64,000 nucleotides of DNA from Acidimicrobiaceae bacterium. Lineage in GTDB: Bacteria; Actinomycetota; Acidimicrobiia; Acidimicrobiales; Aldehydirespiratoraceae. The stretch covers positions 1-64,000 of the forward strand of contig VXTM01000051.1 in assembly GCA_009837445.1 (NCBI GenBank), given 5' to 3'. The notes under the pieces were generated by a model, which did no database searches, was not told the DNA's origin, and saw nothing but the letters and a program-made list of their open reading frames with translations. Of this stretch, positions 15,338 through 24,623 are shown piece after piece; the first letter of the stretch is position 1; every line of letters starts with the position of its first letter. Both the position numbers and the translations under genes were made by a program.

Positions 15338-16981
15338 TCACGCGGTGAATGATTCGCCGACACGGGTCAGCACGATGGTGGTCTCGGGTGGGACCGAGAC
15401 CGTGTCGTGGGCCGGGCTGCCCAGGCGGCAGCCCGGCTGGCTGGCGAAGGCAGGCTCCCAGCCAGGGGAGCCCAGGCTGACGCCGGTGGGACGCTCCGAG
15501 AGGTTGGCGACCACCGCGACGGTGCCTCGCCGCAGCGCGGCCACCTGTGGGCTCGGGGCGTCGATCCACTCGAGCGGGGCCCGCCACATGTCGGGATGCT
15601 GGCGGCGCACGGCCAGCAGGGTGCGGTAGCGGTGAACGGGCGCATCGGGGTCGGCCTGTTGACCGGCGATCGTCTCCTCCGGCGGGCGCCGCTCGGCGGC
15701 GATCCACGGTTCGCTCGCCGAGAAACCGTTGTGGGCGCTGCCGTCCCAGGGCATGGGGGTCCGGCACCCGTCGCGGCCGCTGGTCGCGCCTGCGTTCCTG
15801 ACCGACACCGGATCGTGGTAACCCCGTAGCACGCCGTCTGCCAGTGCGAGCTCTTCGCCTTGGTAGAGGAACGGAGTACCGCCGAGCGCCATGAACAGGG
15901 TGCTGACGGCCAGCGATCGCCGCACGCCGGCCTCGCCCCCGCCGAAGCGGGTGACCGGCCGGGAGCGGTCGTGGTTGCTCAGCACCCAGGAGATCCCCTG
16001 GGGTGCGGCGTCGTGCATGGCCCGCACCATCGTCAGCAGAGTCTCCGGCGCCCAGGCGAGGAAGGCGGCCCGCAGGAAGAAGGCCTGATCGAGCGCGCCC
16101 GGCCCCACGTAGCGGGCCATGCGGCCCGGCCACGGAGCGTTGACCTCTCCCAGCAGCATCGCCTGCCTCGGCGCGCAGACCTGGTTCCAGCGGCGGAAGA
16201 TCTCGACGTTCTCGGACTGGTCCATGTCGTAGCGGTGCTCGAAGGCACCGAAGGCGTCGAAGGGATCCATTCCGTCGGTGATCGGCGCGATCTGGGGGTT
16301 GTCCCGCAGTTCGGCGTCCTTGACGAGGCCGTGGGCCACATCGACCCGGAAGCCGTCGACGCCGCGGTCCATCCACCAGCTCAGGATCGAGTCGAACTCG
16401 TCCCTGACTGCCGGGTTGCGCCAGTTGAGGTCGGGCTGCTCGGGCAGGAAGAGATGGCACCAGTACTGGCCGGACGCCTCGTCGAGGCTCCAGGCCGGCC
16501 CGCCGAAGTGGCTGCGCCAGTTGTTGGGAGGGCCCCCGCCCGGCGCCGGGTCGGCCCAGAGGTAGAGGTCCCGATCAGGACCGTTCGGGCTGCTGCGGGC
16601 CCGAGAAAACCAGGCATGCTCGATGGATGTGTGGTTGGGCACGATGTCGACCATCACCCGCAGGCCGCGGCGGTGGGCCTCGCTCACCAGCGTGTCGAAG
16701 TCGTCGAGCGTGCCGTGGCGGGGAGAGACGGCGCAGTAGTCGCTGACGTCGTAGCCGTGGTCGTGGCCCGGCGACGGGTAGAACGGGGTCAGCCACAGCG
16801 CGTCGACCCCCAGCCAGCTCAGATAATCGAGCCGGCTGGTGATCCCGGCCAGGTCGCCCATGCCGTCTCCGTCGGAGTCGGCGAAGGACCGCACATAGAT
16901 TTCGTAGCCGACGGCCCCGCGCCACCAGGGCTCGGTTCCGTCAACCTTGCCGGTCCCCTGCTCAGACGGGCTGGCCTTCAC
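15338..16981 (-). CDS. GH13 alpha-glucosidase
   Basis: A 547-residue alpha-amylase-family enzyme. Conserved regions are VDIVPNHTS (I), GVDGFRVDVAHGL with the nucleophile Asp (II), MLLGEVNAPW with the acid/base Glu (III) and SNHDRSRP (IV). No signal peptide, so it should hydrolyse imported alpha-glucosides such as maltose, sucrose- or trehalose-like sugars in the cytoplasm. I chose GTG at 16981 (VKASPSEQG) with GGGAG upstream; an ATG 12 codons earlier would place the operator inside the gene. The AAACGTTT dyad directly upstream ties it to the LacI/ABC genes at 20218-25679. Confidence 0.92.
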   Translation of the reverse strand: MKASPSEQGTGKVDGTEPWWRGAVGYEIYVRSFADSDGDGMGDLAGITSRLDYLSWLGVDALWLTPFYPSPGHDHGYDVSDYCAVSPRHGTLDDFDTLVSEAHRRGLRVMVDIVPNHTSIEHAWFSRARSSPNGPDRDLYLWADPAPGGGPPNNWRSHFGGPAWSLDEASGQYWCHLFLPEQPDLNWRNPAVRDEFDSILSWWMDRGVDGFRVDVAHGLVKDAELRDNPQIAPITDGMDPFDAFGAFEHRYDMDQSENVEIFRRWNQVCAPRQAMLLGEVNAPWPGRMARYVGPGALDQAFFLRAAFLAWAPETLLTMVRAMHDAAPQGISWVLSNHDRSRPVTRFGGGEAGVRRSLAVSTLFMALGGTPFLYQGEELALADGVLRGYHDPVSVRNAGATSGRDGCRTPMPWDGSAHNGFSASEPWIAAERRPPEETIAGQQADPDAPVHRYRTLLAVRRQHPDMWRAPLEWIDAPSPQVAALRRGTVAVVANLSERPTGVSLGSPGWEPAFASQPGCRLGSPAHDTVSVPPETTIVLTRVGESFTA

Positions 16982-16994
16982 CTTGCATGTCTCC

Positions 16995-17008
16995 CGCAAA
17001 CGTTTACA
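16995..17008. promoter_or_regulatory. LacI-type operator before the GH13 gene
   Basis: CGCAAACGTTTACA matches 12 of 14 bases of the perfect site at 24624-24637. It lies 14 bp upstream of the chosen GTG of the alpha-glucosidase gene, in a position to block transcription. Binding is inferred from the shared motif. Confidence 0.6.
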
Positions 17009-17061
17009 ATCAGGCAACTCTACTGATCAGAAGGCGCTCGCGCTGCGTTGGGCTGGGGCCT

Positions 17062-18150
17062 TCAGCGCCGGGCGAGGTGGCCGTGATCGAGACGGGACAG
17101 GACGTGTTGCCCCACCCGATCGCACTCGTCGAGATGCGGGTATCCCGACAGGATGAAGGCGTCGATACCGACCTGGCGGTACGCCCGGAGCTTGGCCACT
17201 ACCTCGTCGGGATCGCCGACGATGGCTGCCCCCGCGCCGGAGCGGGCCCGGCCGATGCCGGTCCACAGATTGGCTTCGACGTAGCCGTCCCGGTCGCTCT
17301 GGTCGCGAAGCTCGGCCTGCCGGAGCACGCCGACCGACGCGGCGTCGAGGGAGCGGCCCCGGATGGCGGCGCCCACCTGGTCGTCCAACCGGCTCACCAG
17401 CGCTGTGGCCGCCGCTCGGGCGGCGTCGGGCGTCTCCCGCACGACCACATGGCTGCGCAGGCCGAAGCGCAGGCTCCGGCCCCGCCGGGCTGCCCTCTCC
17501 TTCATGTCGTTGACGGTGGCCTCCACTCCCGCCACGGTGTCGGGCCAGGTCAGGAAGACGTCGCAGGCCTCGGCCGCGGTCTCCTTGGCGGCCTCGGAGA
17601 AGCCGCCGAAGTAGAACATCGGGCAGCGGCCCGACACGGTGGCGGCCCTGGGCGGGTCGAGGGTCAGGTCGACGAACTCGCCGTGGAAGTCCACCGGCTG
17701 GCCGTCGAGCAGCGTGCGCAGCACGTGCATCCACTCGAGGGTGCGGCGGTACCGGGGAGCCGACTCCAGGGTCTCGCCGGGGATGTCGCTGGAGATGATG
17801 TTCACGGTGAGCCGCCCGCCGAGCATGCGGTCGATGGTGGCGATCTGGCGGGCCAGCTGGGGCAGCCACAGCTCCCCCATCCTCACTGCCAGCAGCAGAC
17901 GCATGCGCTCGGTGAGGGGCGCGATCCCGGCCGCGAAGGCGGTGGCGTCGATGCCGAGCGTGTAGCCCGAGGGCAGCAGGATGTTGTCGAACCCGTTGCG
18001 CTCGGCCGCCAGTGCGATGTCGCGGCAGTGCTCCCAGCTGCTGGCCAGCGCCGGATCGGGCACGCCCAGGTATTGGTAGTCGTCGTCGCACAGGGCGCCG
18101 AACCAGGCGACCTCCAGCGGGTCGGAGCGCGCCGGTGACTCAACGCTCAC
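17062..18150 (-). CDS. LLM-class flavin monooxygenase, SsuD-like
   Basis: A 362-residue luciferase-like monooxygenase. The segment SGYTLGIDATAFAAGIAPLT, LTVNIISSDIPGETLESAPR, and the C-terminal DAFILSGYPHLDE are characteristic of alkanesulfonate monooxygenase SsuD and its close relatives, which use FMNH2 and O2 to cleave C-S bonds or oxidise related compounds. No ssuABC or ssuE lies nearby, so the substrate may differ from sulfonates. GTG start at 18150; overlaps the upstream aldo/keto reductase stop. Confidence 0.88.
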   Translation of the reverse strand: MSVESPARSDPLEVAWFGALCDDDYQYLGVPDPALASSWEHCRDIALAAERNGFDNILLPSGYTLGIDATAFAAGIAPLTERMRLLLAVRMGELWLPQLARQIATIDRMLGGRLTVNIISSDIPGETLESAPRYRRTLEWMHVLRTLLDGQPVDFHGEFVDLTLDPPRAATVSGRCPMFYFGGFSEAAKETAAEACDVFLTWPDTVAGVEATVNDMKERAARRGRSLRFGLRSHVVVRETPDAARAAATALVSRLDDQVGAAIRGRSLDAASVGVLRQAELRDQSDRDGYVEANLWTGIGRARSGAGAAIVGDPDEVVAKLRAYRQVGIDAFILSGYPHLDECDRVGQHVLSRLDHGHLARR

Positions 18151-19052
18151 GGCAGCCGAGCGCCCTCGGAGGCTTCGATCACGTCGTAGACGTCATTGCG
18201 GTCGAGCTGGAGCCCGGTCGCGAGCGCAAGGCGGGCCAGCCGCTCCGGGCGCTGCGTTCCCAGCAGGGCGACCGGCTTGGCCGGATGGGCCAGCACGAAC
18301 GCGACCGCCACCACGGCGCGGTCGACTCCCTCCCGTGCGGCGAGGCGGTCGAGCACTGCGAGCAGATCGGGCCGGGCTCCGGAGCCGTCGGCCAGACGGC
18401 CGCCGCCCAAGGGGCTCCACGCCAGCGGCACCACGCCGTCGCGCATGCACAGGTCGAGGGTGCCGTCGCGCAGCGGCGCGAGATGGGCGGCGGAGTACTC
18501 GGGCTGGGTGGTGGCCAGCGCGAACGGCAGGTGCGCGGCGAGGGCCTCGTGCTGGCGCGGCGTGAAGTTGGACACCCCGACCTCGCGGATCTTGCCGGCG
18601 GTCCGCAGACCGCTGAGAGCCTCGGCCATCTCGGCGGGGTGGGTGAGCATGTCGGGCCGATGGATCTGGTACAGGTCGATCACGTCCGTGCGCAGGCGGC
18701 GCAGCGACGCCTCGCAGGCCGCGGTGATCGCGTCGCGGCCCGAGTTGTAGGGCACACCGGGGACAATCCCGCCCTTGGTGGCCAGCACCATCCGCTCACG
18801 CAGTCCGGGAGCGCCCGCGAGGATGCGCCCCAGGTTCTCCTCGGCCTCTCCGAAGGCCTGGCCGCCCCAACCGAGTCCGTAGATGTCGGCGGTGTCCACC
18901 AGGTTCATGCCCAGGTCGAGACCGGCCTCGAGCACCGCCCGGAGCTCGTCGTCGGGCCGGGCCACGAACCGCCAGCAACCGACGCCGAGCGGGCCCACGG
19001 CGATATCCTCGGAGAGCGGGCGACGGTTTGGGTCTATGAGTCCGGGTGTCAC
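18147..19052 (-). CDS. Aldo/keto reductase
   Basis: A 301-residue NADPH-dependent (beta/alpha)8 reductase. The catalytic tetrad is visible: Asp and Tyr in LVDTADIYGLG, Lys in MVLATKGGI, His in DLYQIHRPD. GVSNFTPRQHEAL and PLAWSPLGGGRL are family-typical. Closest in style to YdhF/YghZ-type reductases. GTGA overlap with the SsuD-like gene suggests the pair works together, but the substrate is not readable. It is divergent from the Gfo/Idh gene across about 80 bp. Confidence 0.9.
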   Translation of the reverse strand: MTPGLIDPNRRPLSEDIAVGPLGVGCWRFVARPDDELRAVLEAGLDLGMNLVDTADIYGLGWGGQAFGEAEENLGRILAGAPGLRERMVLATKGGIVPGVPYNSGRDAITAACEASLRRLRTDVIDLYQIHRPDMLTHPAEMAEALSGLRTAGKIREVGVSNFTPRQHEALAAHLPFALATTQPEYSAAHLAPLRDGTLDLCMRDGVVPLAWSPLGGGRLADGSGARPDLLAVLDRLAAREGVDRAVVAVAFVLAHPAKPVALLGTQRPERLARLALATGLQLDRNDVYDVIEASEGARLP

Positions 19053-19131
19053 TGGGTCAAGCTATCTGTGAGAGTCAAGACACCCGAGAACTGCAGTGGC
19101 GACCCGACCGCGCCAGCCGGGACCGATGGGC

Positions 19132-20211
19132 ATGACTGAGCTGCGTTACGGCGTGATCGGCACCGGGATGATGGGCCGCGAGCACATCGCCAACATCTCG
19201 CACCTGCCCGGAGCGCAGGTGACGGCGGTGGCCGACCCGCACCCGTCGTCGCTGGCCGCGGCCGCCTCGCTCGCACCCGGCGCCGCCCGGTTCAGCGACG
19301 ACGGCGACCTCCTGGCCTCCGGCCTCTGCGACGCGGTCGTGGTGGTCACGCCCAACATGACCCATGCAGCCGTGCTCGAAGACGTGCTCGGCACCGACCT
19401 GCACGTGCTGGTGGAGAAGCCACTCTGCACCGACGTCGAGAGCTGTCGGCGGGTGCTCAAGGCCGCCGACGATCACCGCGGGCTGGTCTGGGTCGGGCTC
19501 GAGTACCGCTACATGGCGCCCTTCGCGCGCCTCATCGAGGAAGTGCGCGCGGGCACCGCGGGTCGGGTTCTCATGGTGTCGCTGCGCGAGCACCGCTTCC
19601 CGTTCCTGGACAAGGTCGGTGACTGGAACCGCTTCGCGGCCAACACCGGCGGCACGCTGGTGGAGAAGTGCTGCCACTTCTTCGACCTCATGAACCAGGT
19701 GATGCCGGGACGGCCCGAGCGGGTGTACGCCTCCGGCGGCCAGATGGTCAACCACCTCGACGAGAGCTACGGCGGTCGCATCCCCGACATCCTTGACAGC
19801 GCCTATGTGGTCGTCGACTACGACGACGGTGCCCGCGCCCTGATCGACCTCTGCATGTTCGCCGACGCCAGCCATGACCAGCAGGAGTTCGCGGTGATGG
19901 GCGACGCCGGCAAGATTGAGGCCCTGGTGCCCTCCGACATGGTGCGGATCGGGCTCCGGGGCACCCACGGCATCGGAGACGTGCAAACCGTCAGCGTGCC
20001 TAGCACCGCTGCTTACGAGGGCCTCCACCACGGCTCGAGCTACGTCGAGCATCAGCACTTCCTCGAAGCGGTCCGCTCGCTCGACGACGAGGGCCGCAGG
20101 GCGTCGTCGCAAGCCAGCCTGTCGGCAGGACTGCTGTCGGTGGCCATGGGCGTGGCCGGCAACCGGTCGATCACCACGGGAGCGCCAGTGCGCTTGGCCG
20201 ACGTGATGTGA
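19132..20211 (+). CDS. Gfo/Idh/MocA-family oxidoreductase
   Basis: A NAD(P)-dependent sugar or polyol dehydrogenase of about 359 residues. The Rossmann fold starts at ELRYGVIGTGMMGREHIANI, EKPLCTD is the conserved EKP motif, and the family active-site segment includes NTGGTLVEKCCHFFDLMNQV. Likely oxidises a cyclitol, inositol or sugar derivative. I chose ATG at 19132; ATG at 19126 is equally possible. It converges on the permease gene at 20218 with only a 6-bp gap. Confidence 0.88.
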   Translation: MTELRYGVIGTGMMGREHIANISHLPGAQVTAVADPHPSSLAAAASLAPGAARFSDDGDLLASGLCDAVVVVTPNMTHAAVLEDVLGTDLHVLVEKPLCTDVESCRRVLKAADDHRGLVWVGLEYRYMAPFARLIEEVRAGTAGRVLMVSLREHRFPFLDKVGDWNRFAANTGGTLVEKCCHFFDLMNQVMPGRPERVYASGGQMVNHLDESYGGRIPDILDSAYVVVDYDDGARALIDLCMFADASHDQQEFAVMGDAGKIEALVPSDMVRIGLRGTHGIGDVQTVSVPSTAAYEGLHHGSSYVEHQHFLEAVRSLDDEGRRASSQASLSAGLLSVAMGVAGNRSITTGAPVRLADVM

Positions 20212-20217
20212 GCGTCG

Positions 20218-21201
20218 TCATCCCTTGACGGAGCCGGCCAGCAGGCCTCGCACGAAGTGCCGCTGGAGGCTGAAGAACACGATCAGCGGGACCACCATGA
20301 TCACGAAGGCGGAGGCGAAGCGCAGCTGGAAGTTCTGGCCGCGCTCCCCGACCAGGTTCACCAGCGCCACCGTCATGGGCTCGTTCTCGTTGAGGAACAC
20401 CGAGGCGATCAGGTAGTCGTTCCAGGTCCACAGGAACTGGAACACCGCGAACGCGGCCAGCGCGGGCCGGGCCAGCGGCACCACGAGACGCCAGAAGATC
20501 GTGAAGTGGCTAGCGCCGTCGATGCGGGCCGCCTCGAAGATGTCGCCGGGGAGCTGGCTCACGAAGTTGTGCAGCAGCAGCACCGCCAGCGGCAGGCCGA
20601 ACGCGGTGTGGGTGAGCCACACGGCGGCCGCGGTGTTGGCGATGCCCAGGTCGGGCAGCAGCACCAGCGTCCAGTCGAGGCCGGGCACGGTGAACCGGGC
20701 GCCGTTGTTGAACAGCTGGAGCAGCGGCACGAACGCCATCTGGTTGGGCAGGGCGATCATCGACACCAGCCCGATGAACAGCCAGTTGCGCCCCCGGAAG
20801 TCCATCCACGCGAACCCGTAGGCCGCGAAGGCGGCCACCGCGATGGGGATGATCGTGGCCGGGACGACTATGGCGACGGAGTTGAGCGCGAACTCCCACA
20901 TCGACGGCTGCGCGGTCGTCTCGCGGAATACGTCGCGGTAGTTCTGCAGCGTCAGGTTGTCGAGGTCGTTCCAGGCTGTCCACCAGCCCGAGGTCTCGAT
21001 GTCGGGGACCTTGCGGAACGACGAGACGAACAGCCCAAGGGTCGGCACCGTCCACAGGATCACGATCAGCCACATCACCCAGGTGGGGAACTCCGCGGCC
21101 AGGCGGCGCAGCCTCAGACCGGTGGGCATCGCCGCTCTCTGCGCCGGGGTCATGCCTGCTCCCTGCTCGGAGGCGGCGCCGCGAGTCTGCACGGCGGTCA
21201 T
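20218..21201 (-). CDS. Sugar ABC permease, MalG/AglG type
   Basis: A 327-residue inner-membrane permease with six expected helices. The first follows EFPTWVMWLIVILWTVPTLG. The cytoplasmic EAA loop that docks on the ATPase is IFEAARIDGASHFTIFWRLV. Its end RHFVRGLLAGSVKG is the typical MalG C-terminus. I set the start at 21201, where ATGA overlaps the upstream permease stop; open frame further upstream is a shadow of that gene. With 21198-22820 it forms the transmembrane channel of an alpha-glucoside-type importer. Confidence 0.93.
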   Translation of the reverse strand: MTAVQTRGAASEQGAGMTPAQRAAMPTGLRLRRLAAEFPTWVMWLIVILWTVPTLGLFVSSFRKVPDIETSGWWTAWNDLDNLTLQNYRDVFRETTAQPSMWEFALNSVAIVVPATIIPIAVAAFAAYGFAWMDFRGRNWLFIGLVSMIALPNQMAFVPLLQLFNNGARFTVPGLDWTLVLLPDLGIANTAAAVWLTHTAFGLPLAVLLLHNFVSQLPGDIFEAARIDGASHFTIFWRLVVPLARPALAAFAVFQFLWTWNDYLIASVFLNENEPMTVALVNLVGERGQNFQLRFASAFVIMVVPLIVFFSLQRHFVRGLLAGSVKG

Positions 21202-22820
21202 GCCAGCTCCCGCTGGAGCCGGCGGATGTTGTACACCATGACCGGCAGCACCAGCGCGAACAGCACCACTGCGAAGGCGCTGCTGGAGGTGAAGTTGCGG
21301 TCGCGGAGCTGGTCGAACATCTCGTTGGCCAGCACGTTGGTGCGGTTGGCGCCGTTGGTGGTGGCCTTGACCAGGTCGAAAACCTTGGTGACGATCACTA
21401 TGAGGGTGGTGACCACCACGATGATGGTGGGCCTGATCTGGGGCATCACCACCCGCCAGAAGACCTGTGCCCGGCTCGCCCCGTCGACCTCGGCCGCCTC
21501 CGTGAGCTCCTCGGGGACGGCCCGGATGGCTGCGGCCAGCACGACCATGGCGAAGCCGGTCTGGATCCACACCATGATGAACATGATCCAGAAGTTGTTC
21601 CACGGGATCATCGAGGCGTTGATGAAGAAGCCGCGGGGGGTGAAGCCGATCCCCTGGAGGACCGCGTTGAACAGCCCGGTCTGGTTGCCCATGGGCTGCA
21701 CCTCGTACATGAAGTCCCAGATCACCGCGGCCCCGACCATCGAGATGGCCATGGGCATGAAGATCAGGGTCTTGCCGATCCGCTCCCCCCGGGACCTCTC
21801 GGCCAGCACGGCCAGCAGCAGCCCTAGGACGGTTGACAGCCCGGCCACGGTGACCACCCACCAGATGTTGTTCCAGACCACCCCCCGCAGGGTGGAGAGT
21901 GCCCCGAAGATCAGGAGGATGGAGGCCACGACGGCCAGTGAGGATGAGGCCGGCGATCCCCAGTCCATCTCGACCTCGCGACCCCGGGCCCGGGCGATCA
22001 GCCAGACCGCGACGGCCAGCACCGCAGCTACGGCGGCGATGCCCAGGGTCACCCGGCTCGACACCACGACGGTGAGCACATCCATGACCGCGGAGCGGTT
22101 CGGCTCGCGAGCGATCGACTCGATGAGGGCCGCCATGACCAGGGCCACCAGCACCAGGGCTGCGATCTTGAGTCCCCGGAGCATGCCTCCGGCCGTGGCC
22201 ACCTGCGCCCGCCCGCCGACGATGAGAGCCGAACTGGCCCAGGCCGCGCCCGCGGCGGCGACCACGGCCACCAGCCCGACGATGAACAGCCGCCCGGTGA
22301 AGATGGCCGACCAGCCCTCGACGGTGAAGAAGGTGTCGTCGGTGAAGATGTCCTTGTAGTGGTCGAGCGTGAAGCCGGGCTCCCGGCCCCTGGACCCCGG
22401 CTTGAGCGACAGGAAGGCCGTGCGCAGGCCGGGCAGCACCAGCCCGCCTCCCACGAATATGAGCGCCGGGCCCACGAACACCCAGGGTCGGAGAGTGTCC
22501 GCCCAGCGGGACCGCCGGTCCAGGGCGGGCTCAGTCAGCCAGCCTCCGACCGCGGCGATTCCCGCGCCCGCAACTCCGCCCGCGAGGAGGACCAGCCAGC
22601 CCTCCTTGAGCGGTCCGCCCAGCGCGGGGCCGCGAGGCAGCCAGCCGTTGTGCTGGACCACCGCGCCGGCCACGAGACCGACCATCCCGCCGACTGCGGC
22701 CGTGAAGGCCGGCCAGCGGCCCCGGACGCTGTCGACGGCCCGGTTCGCGCCGATGAAAAGCACCGCCGACACAGCCAGCGACACCACGACCGTGATGATC
22801 ATGGTGATGAACTGGTCCAC
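21198..22820 (-). CDS. Sugar ABC permease, MalF/AglF type, enlarged
   Basis: At 540 residues this is far larger than a normal MalF-type permease (about 300-330). The conserved core is present: TLRPWVFVGPALIFVGGG, TLIFMPMAISMVGAAVIWDF and the EAA loop EELTEAAEVDGASRAQVFWR. Extra material consists of about 100 N-terminal residues with three hydrophobic helices, and an insertion at about residues 175-305 with three or four more, between the first core helix (and its periplasmic loop) and the ATGL-like core. The TLIFMPMAIS segment is typical of alpha-glucoside AglF permeases. It is preceded by the binding-protein gene and a strong hairpin. Confidence 0.9.
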   Translation of the reverse strand: MDQFITMIITVVVSLAVSAVLFIGANRAVDSVRGRWPAFTAAVGGMVGLVAGAVVQHNGWLPRGPALGGPLKEGWLVLLAGGVAGAGIAAVGGWLTEPALDRRSRWADTLRPWVFVGPALIFVGGGLVLPGLRTAFLSLKPGSRGREPGFTLDHYKDIFTDDTFFTVEGWSAIFTGRLFIVGLVAVVAAAGAAWASSALIVGGRAQVATAGGMLRGLKIAALVLVALVMAALIESIAREPNRSAVMDVLTVVVSSRVTLGIAAVAAVLAVAVWLIARARGREVEMDWGSPASSSLAVVASILLIFGALSTLRGVVWNNIWWVVTVAGLSTVLGLLLAVLAERSRGERIGKTLIFMPMAISMVGAAVIWDFMYEVQPMGNQTGLFNAVLQGIGFTPRGFFINASMIPWNNFWIMFIMVWIQTGFAMVVLAAAIRAVPEELTEAAEVDGASRAQVFWRVVMPQIRPTIIVVVTTLIVIVTKVFDLVKATTNGANRTNVLANEMFDQLRDRNFTSSSAFAVVLFALVLPVMVYNIRRLQRELA

Positions 22821-22900
22821 CGGGGTCAGCCTCTCAGTTCTTCAGTCTCGACAGCTGCCCGGACATGAGCGGCTTCTGCGGAGGGGACACTAACCCGGCG

Positions 22901-22935
22901 AGGGGTGTGGGGGCGCTGGCCGCCCCCACACCCCT
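22901..22935. other. Strong hairpin between binding-protein and permease genes
   Basis: A perfect 15-bp stem (left arm AGGGGTGTGGGGGCG, loop CTGGC) in the gap between the binding-protein stop (22970) and the permease start (22820). No T-run follows on the minus strand, so it is not a standard terminator. It fits an RNA-stabilising or attenuating element that lets the binding protein be made in excess over the permeases. Confidence 0.65.
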
Positions 22936-22969
22936 TGGGGGGTCGATTGTTCCCTTTGCCGGACGGGCG

Positions 22970-24604
22970 TCAGGACGGCCAGGCGTCCTCGACGTCCTCG
23001 GCGAACTCCTCGGCGGTCTTGGAGCCGGACACGAAGTCGGTGCCCGAGCGCCAGAACTCGCCTGCCCCGACCTCACCCGGCATCAGGTCCGAGGCGTCGA
23101 AGCGGAATGGGTTCGCGCTGACCAGGATCTCGGCGAGTCCCCGGTCGAAGGAGGAGCTGTACAGCGATGTGTCGTGGTCGCGGTTGGGCGAGAGGAAGCC
23201 GCCCTTGTCGGACGCGATGCGAGCGTTGGCGTACTCGGCTGTGCCGATGTACTCCAGCACCGCCAGGGTCTCCGGCTTGTCGGTGAAGGCCACCGCATGG
23301 GTCCCCGCGCCGAGCACCACGGTGCCGAACTCGTCGCTGATGGTCGGCAGGTAGAACACGTTCACGTCGCCGTCGGGACCGAGCGACGAGGCGCCGGCCT
23401 CGAGGTAGTGGGCGCCCGCGAAGTTGGCCTGGCGGTGCATCATGCACTCGCCGTTGAGGTGGGCCGCTGCCATCTCCCGGAAGCTGCGCTGGGAAATCAG
23501 GTCGCGGCCGCCGCTCACGTTGCCTTCCGTGAACCAGATGTTGCCCACGAACTCGGCCACCGCGACGACCCTGGCGTCGTTGAAGGGGATGTCGTGGTTG
23601 ACCCACTGGTCATAGACGTCGGGCCCGTGGAGGCGGAGCATCATGTCCTCCATCCAGTCGGTGAAGGCCCAGCCGGTGGCCGCGCCGGACTCGATGCCGA
23701 CGCACCACGGGGTCTGGCCGTTGCCCTTCATCGTCTCCATGAGCGCCTCGAGCTCGGCCCAGGACTGGGGAATCTCGTAGCCGTTGTCGGCGAAGCCCTG
23801 CGGGCTGTACCACACCAGGCTCTTCACGTCGCCCTTGTTGGGCACGCCGTACACGTTGCCGCCGGAGGTAGCCAGGTCGAACCAGAACGGGTCGTAGGAG
23901 CCGCCGATCCTGTCGAGCATCTCCTGGGGCAGGGCCACGGCGTCGCCGGAGTCGCCGAACTGCTTGATCCGGCCCGGCTGGGGGATGACCACGATGTCGG
24001 GCGGGTCGCCGGCCTCCACGGCCAGGTTCAGCTCGGTGGTGGCGTCGCGAGTACCCGAGTAGCGGACGACGATCCCGGTGCGCTCACGCAGCGGCTCGAA
24101 GCCGGCCACGAAGCCGTCGGCTTCGGACCCGGTCTCGGGGCCGAGGATGGTGACGACGCTGCCGGCAAGGCTCATCTCCATCTCCATCATCGCCTCTTCC
24201 ATCTCCGTCATCGTCGCTTCCATCGCCGCCTCGGCCTCGGCCGCTCTGGCGGCGGCCGCGTCGGCCTCAGCCATGGCCTCGGCCATCTGGGCCTCGAGTT
24301 CGGCGACCTGCTCCGGGTCGATGGCGTCGTCGCCCTCGGCCATGGCAGCCGCAAGGGCCGCTTCGGCCTCGGCCGCTCTGGCGGCGGCCGCGTCGGCCTC
24401 AGCCTGGGCGGAGTCGGCCTCAGCCTGTGCGTCGGCAGCCGCGGCCTGGGCGGCGTCGGCCTCAGCCTGGGCCTCGGCAGCTGCGGCGTCGGCGGCACTG
24501 GTGTCAGCGACTGTGGGCTCGTCGTCATCGCCGCAGGCCGTCGCCACCAGGGCGAAGGCAAGCAAGGCGCCGAGGATCAGCCAAAGGCGCGAATGATTCT
24601 TCAT
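22970..24604 (-). CDS. Sugar ABC substrate-binding lipoprotein (AglE-like) with coiled-coil stalk
   Basis: A 544-residue extracellular solute-binding protein. It has a lipoprotein signal (residues 1-23, lipobox LVATAC, Cys24) and then CGDDDEP. About 130 residues of Ala/Glu/Asp-rich heptad-like sequence follow (for example AAAARAAEAEAALAAAMAEG). The binding domain starts near SLAGSVVTILGPETGSEADG and ends EEFAEDVEDAWPS. The alanine-rich stretch should be a helical stalk holding the receptor above the membrane. ATG at 24604 follows GGGAGG; a perfect LacI-type site lies 19 bp upstream. First gene of the binding protein-permease-permease unit. Confidence 0.92.
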   Translation of the reverse strand: MKNHSRLWLILGALLAFALVATACGDDDEPTVADTSAADAAAAEAQAEADAAQAAAADAQAEADSAQAEADAAAARAAEAEAALAAAMAEGDDAIDPEQVAELEAQMAEAMAEADAAAARAAEAEAAMEATMTEMEEAMMEMEMSLAGSVVTILGPETGSEADGFVAGFEPLRERTGIVVRYSGTRDATTELNLAVEAGDPPDIVVIPQPGRIKQFGDSGDAVALPQEMLDRIGGSYDPFWFDLATSGGNVYGVPNKGDVKSLVWYSPQGFADNGYEIPQSWAELEALMETMKGNGQTPWCVGIESGAATGWAFTDWMEDMMLRLHGPDVYDQWVNHDIPFNDARVVAVAEFVGNIWFTEGNVSGGRDLISQRSFREMAAAHLNGECMMHRQANFAGAHYLEAGASSLGPDGDVNVFYLPTISDEFGTVVLGAGTHAVAFTDKPETLAVLEYIGTAEYANARIASDKGGFLSPNRDHDTSLYSSSFDRGLAEILVSANPFRFDASDLMPGEVGAGEFWRSGTDFVSGSKTAEEFAEDVEDAWPS

Positions 24605-24623
24605 TGTTTTTCCCTCCCAGGAA

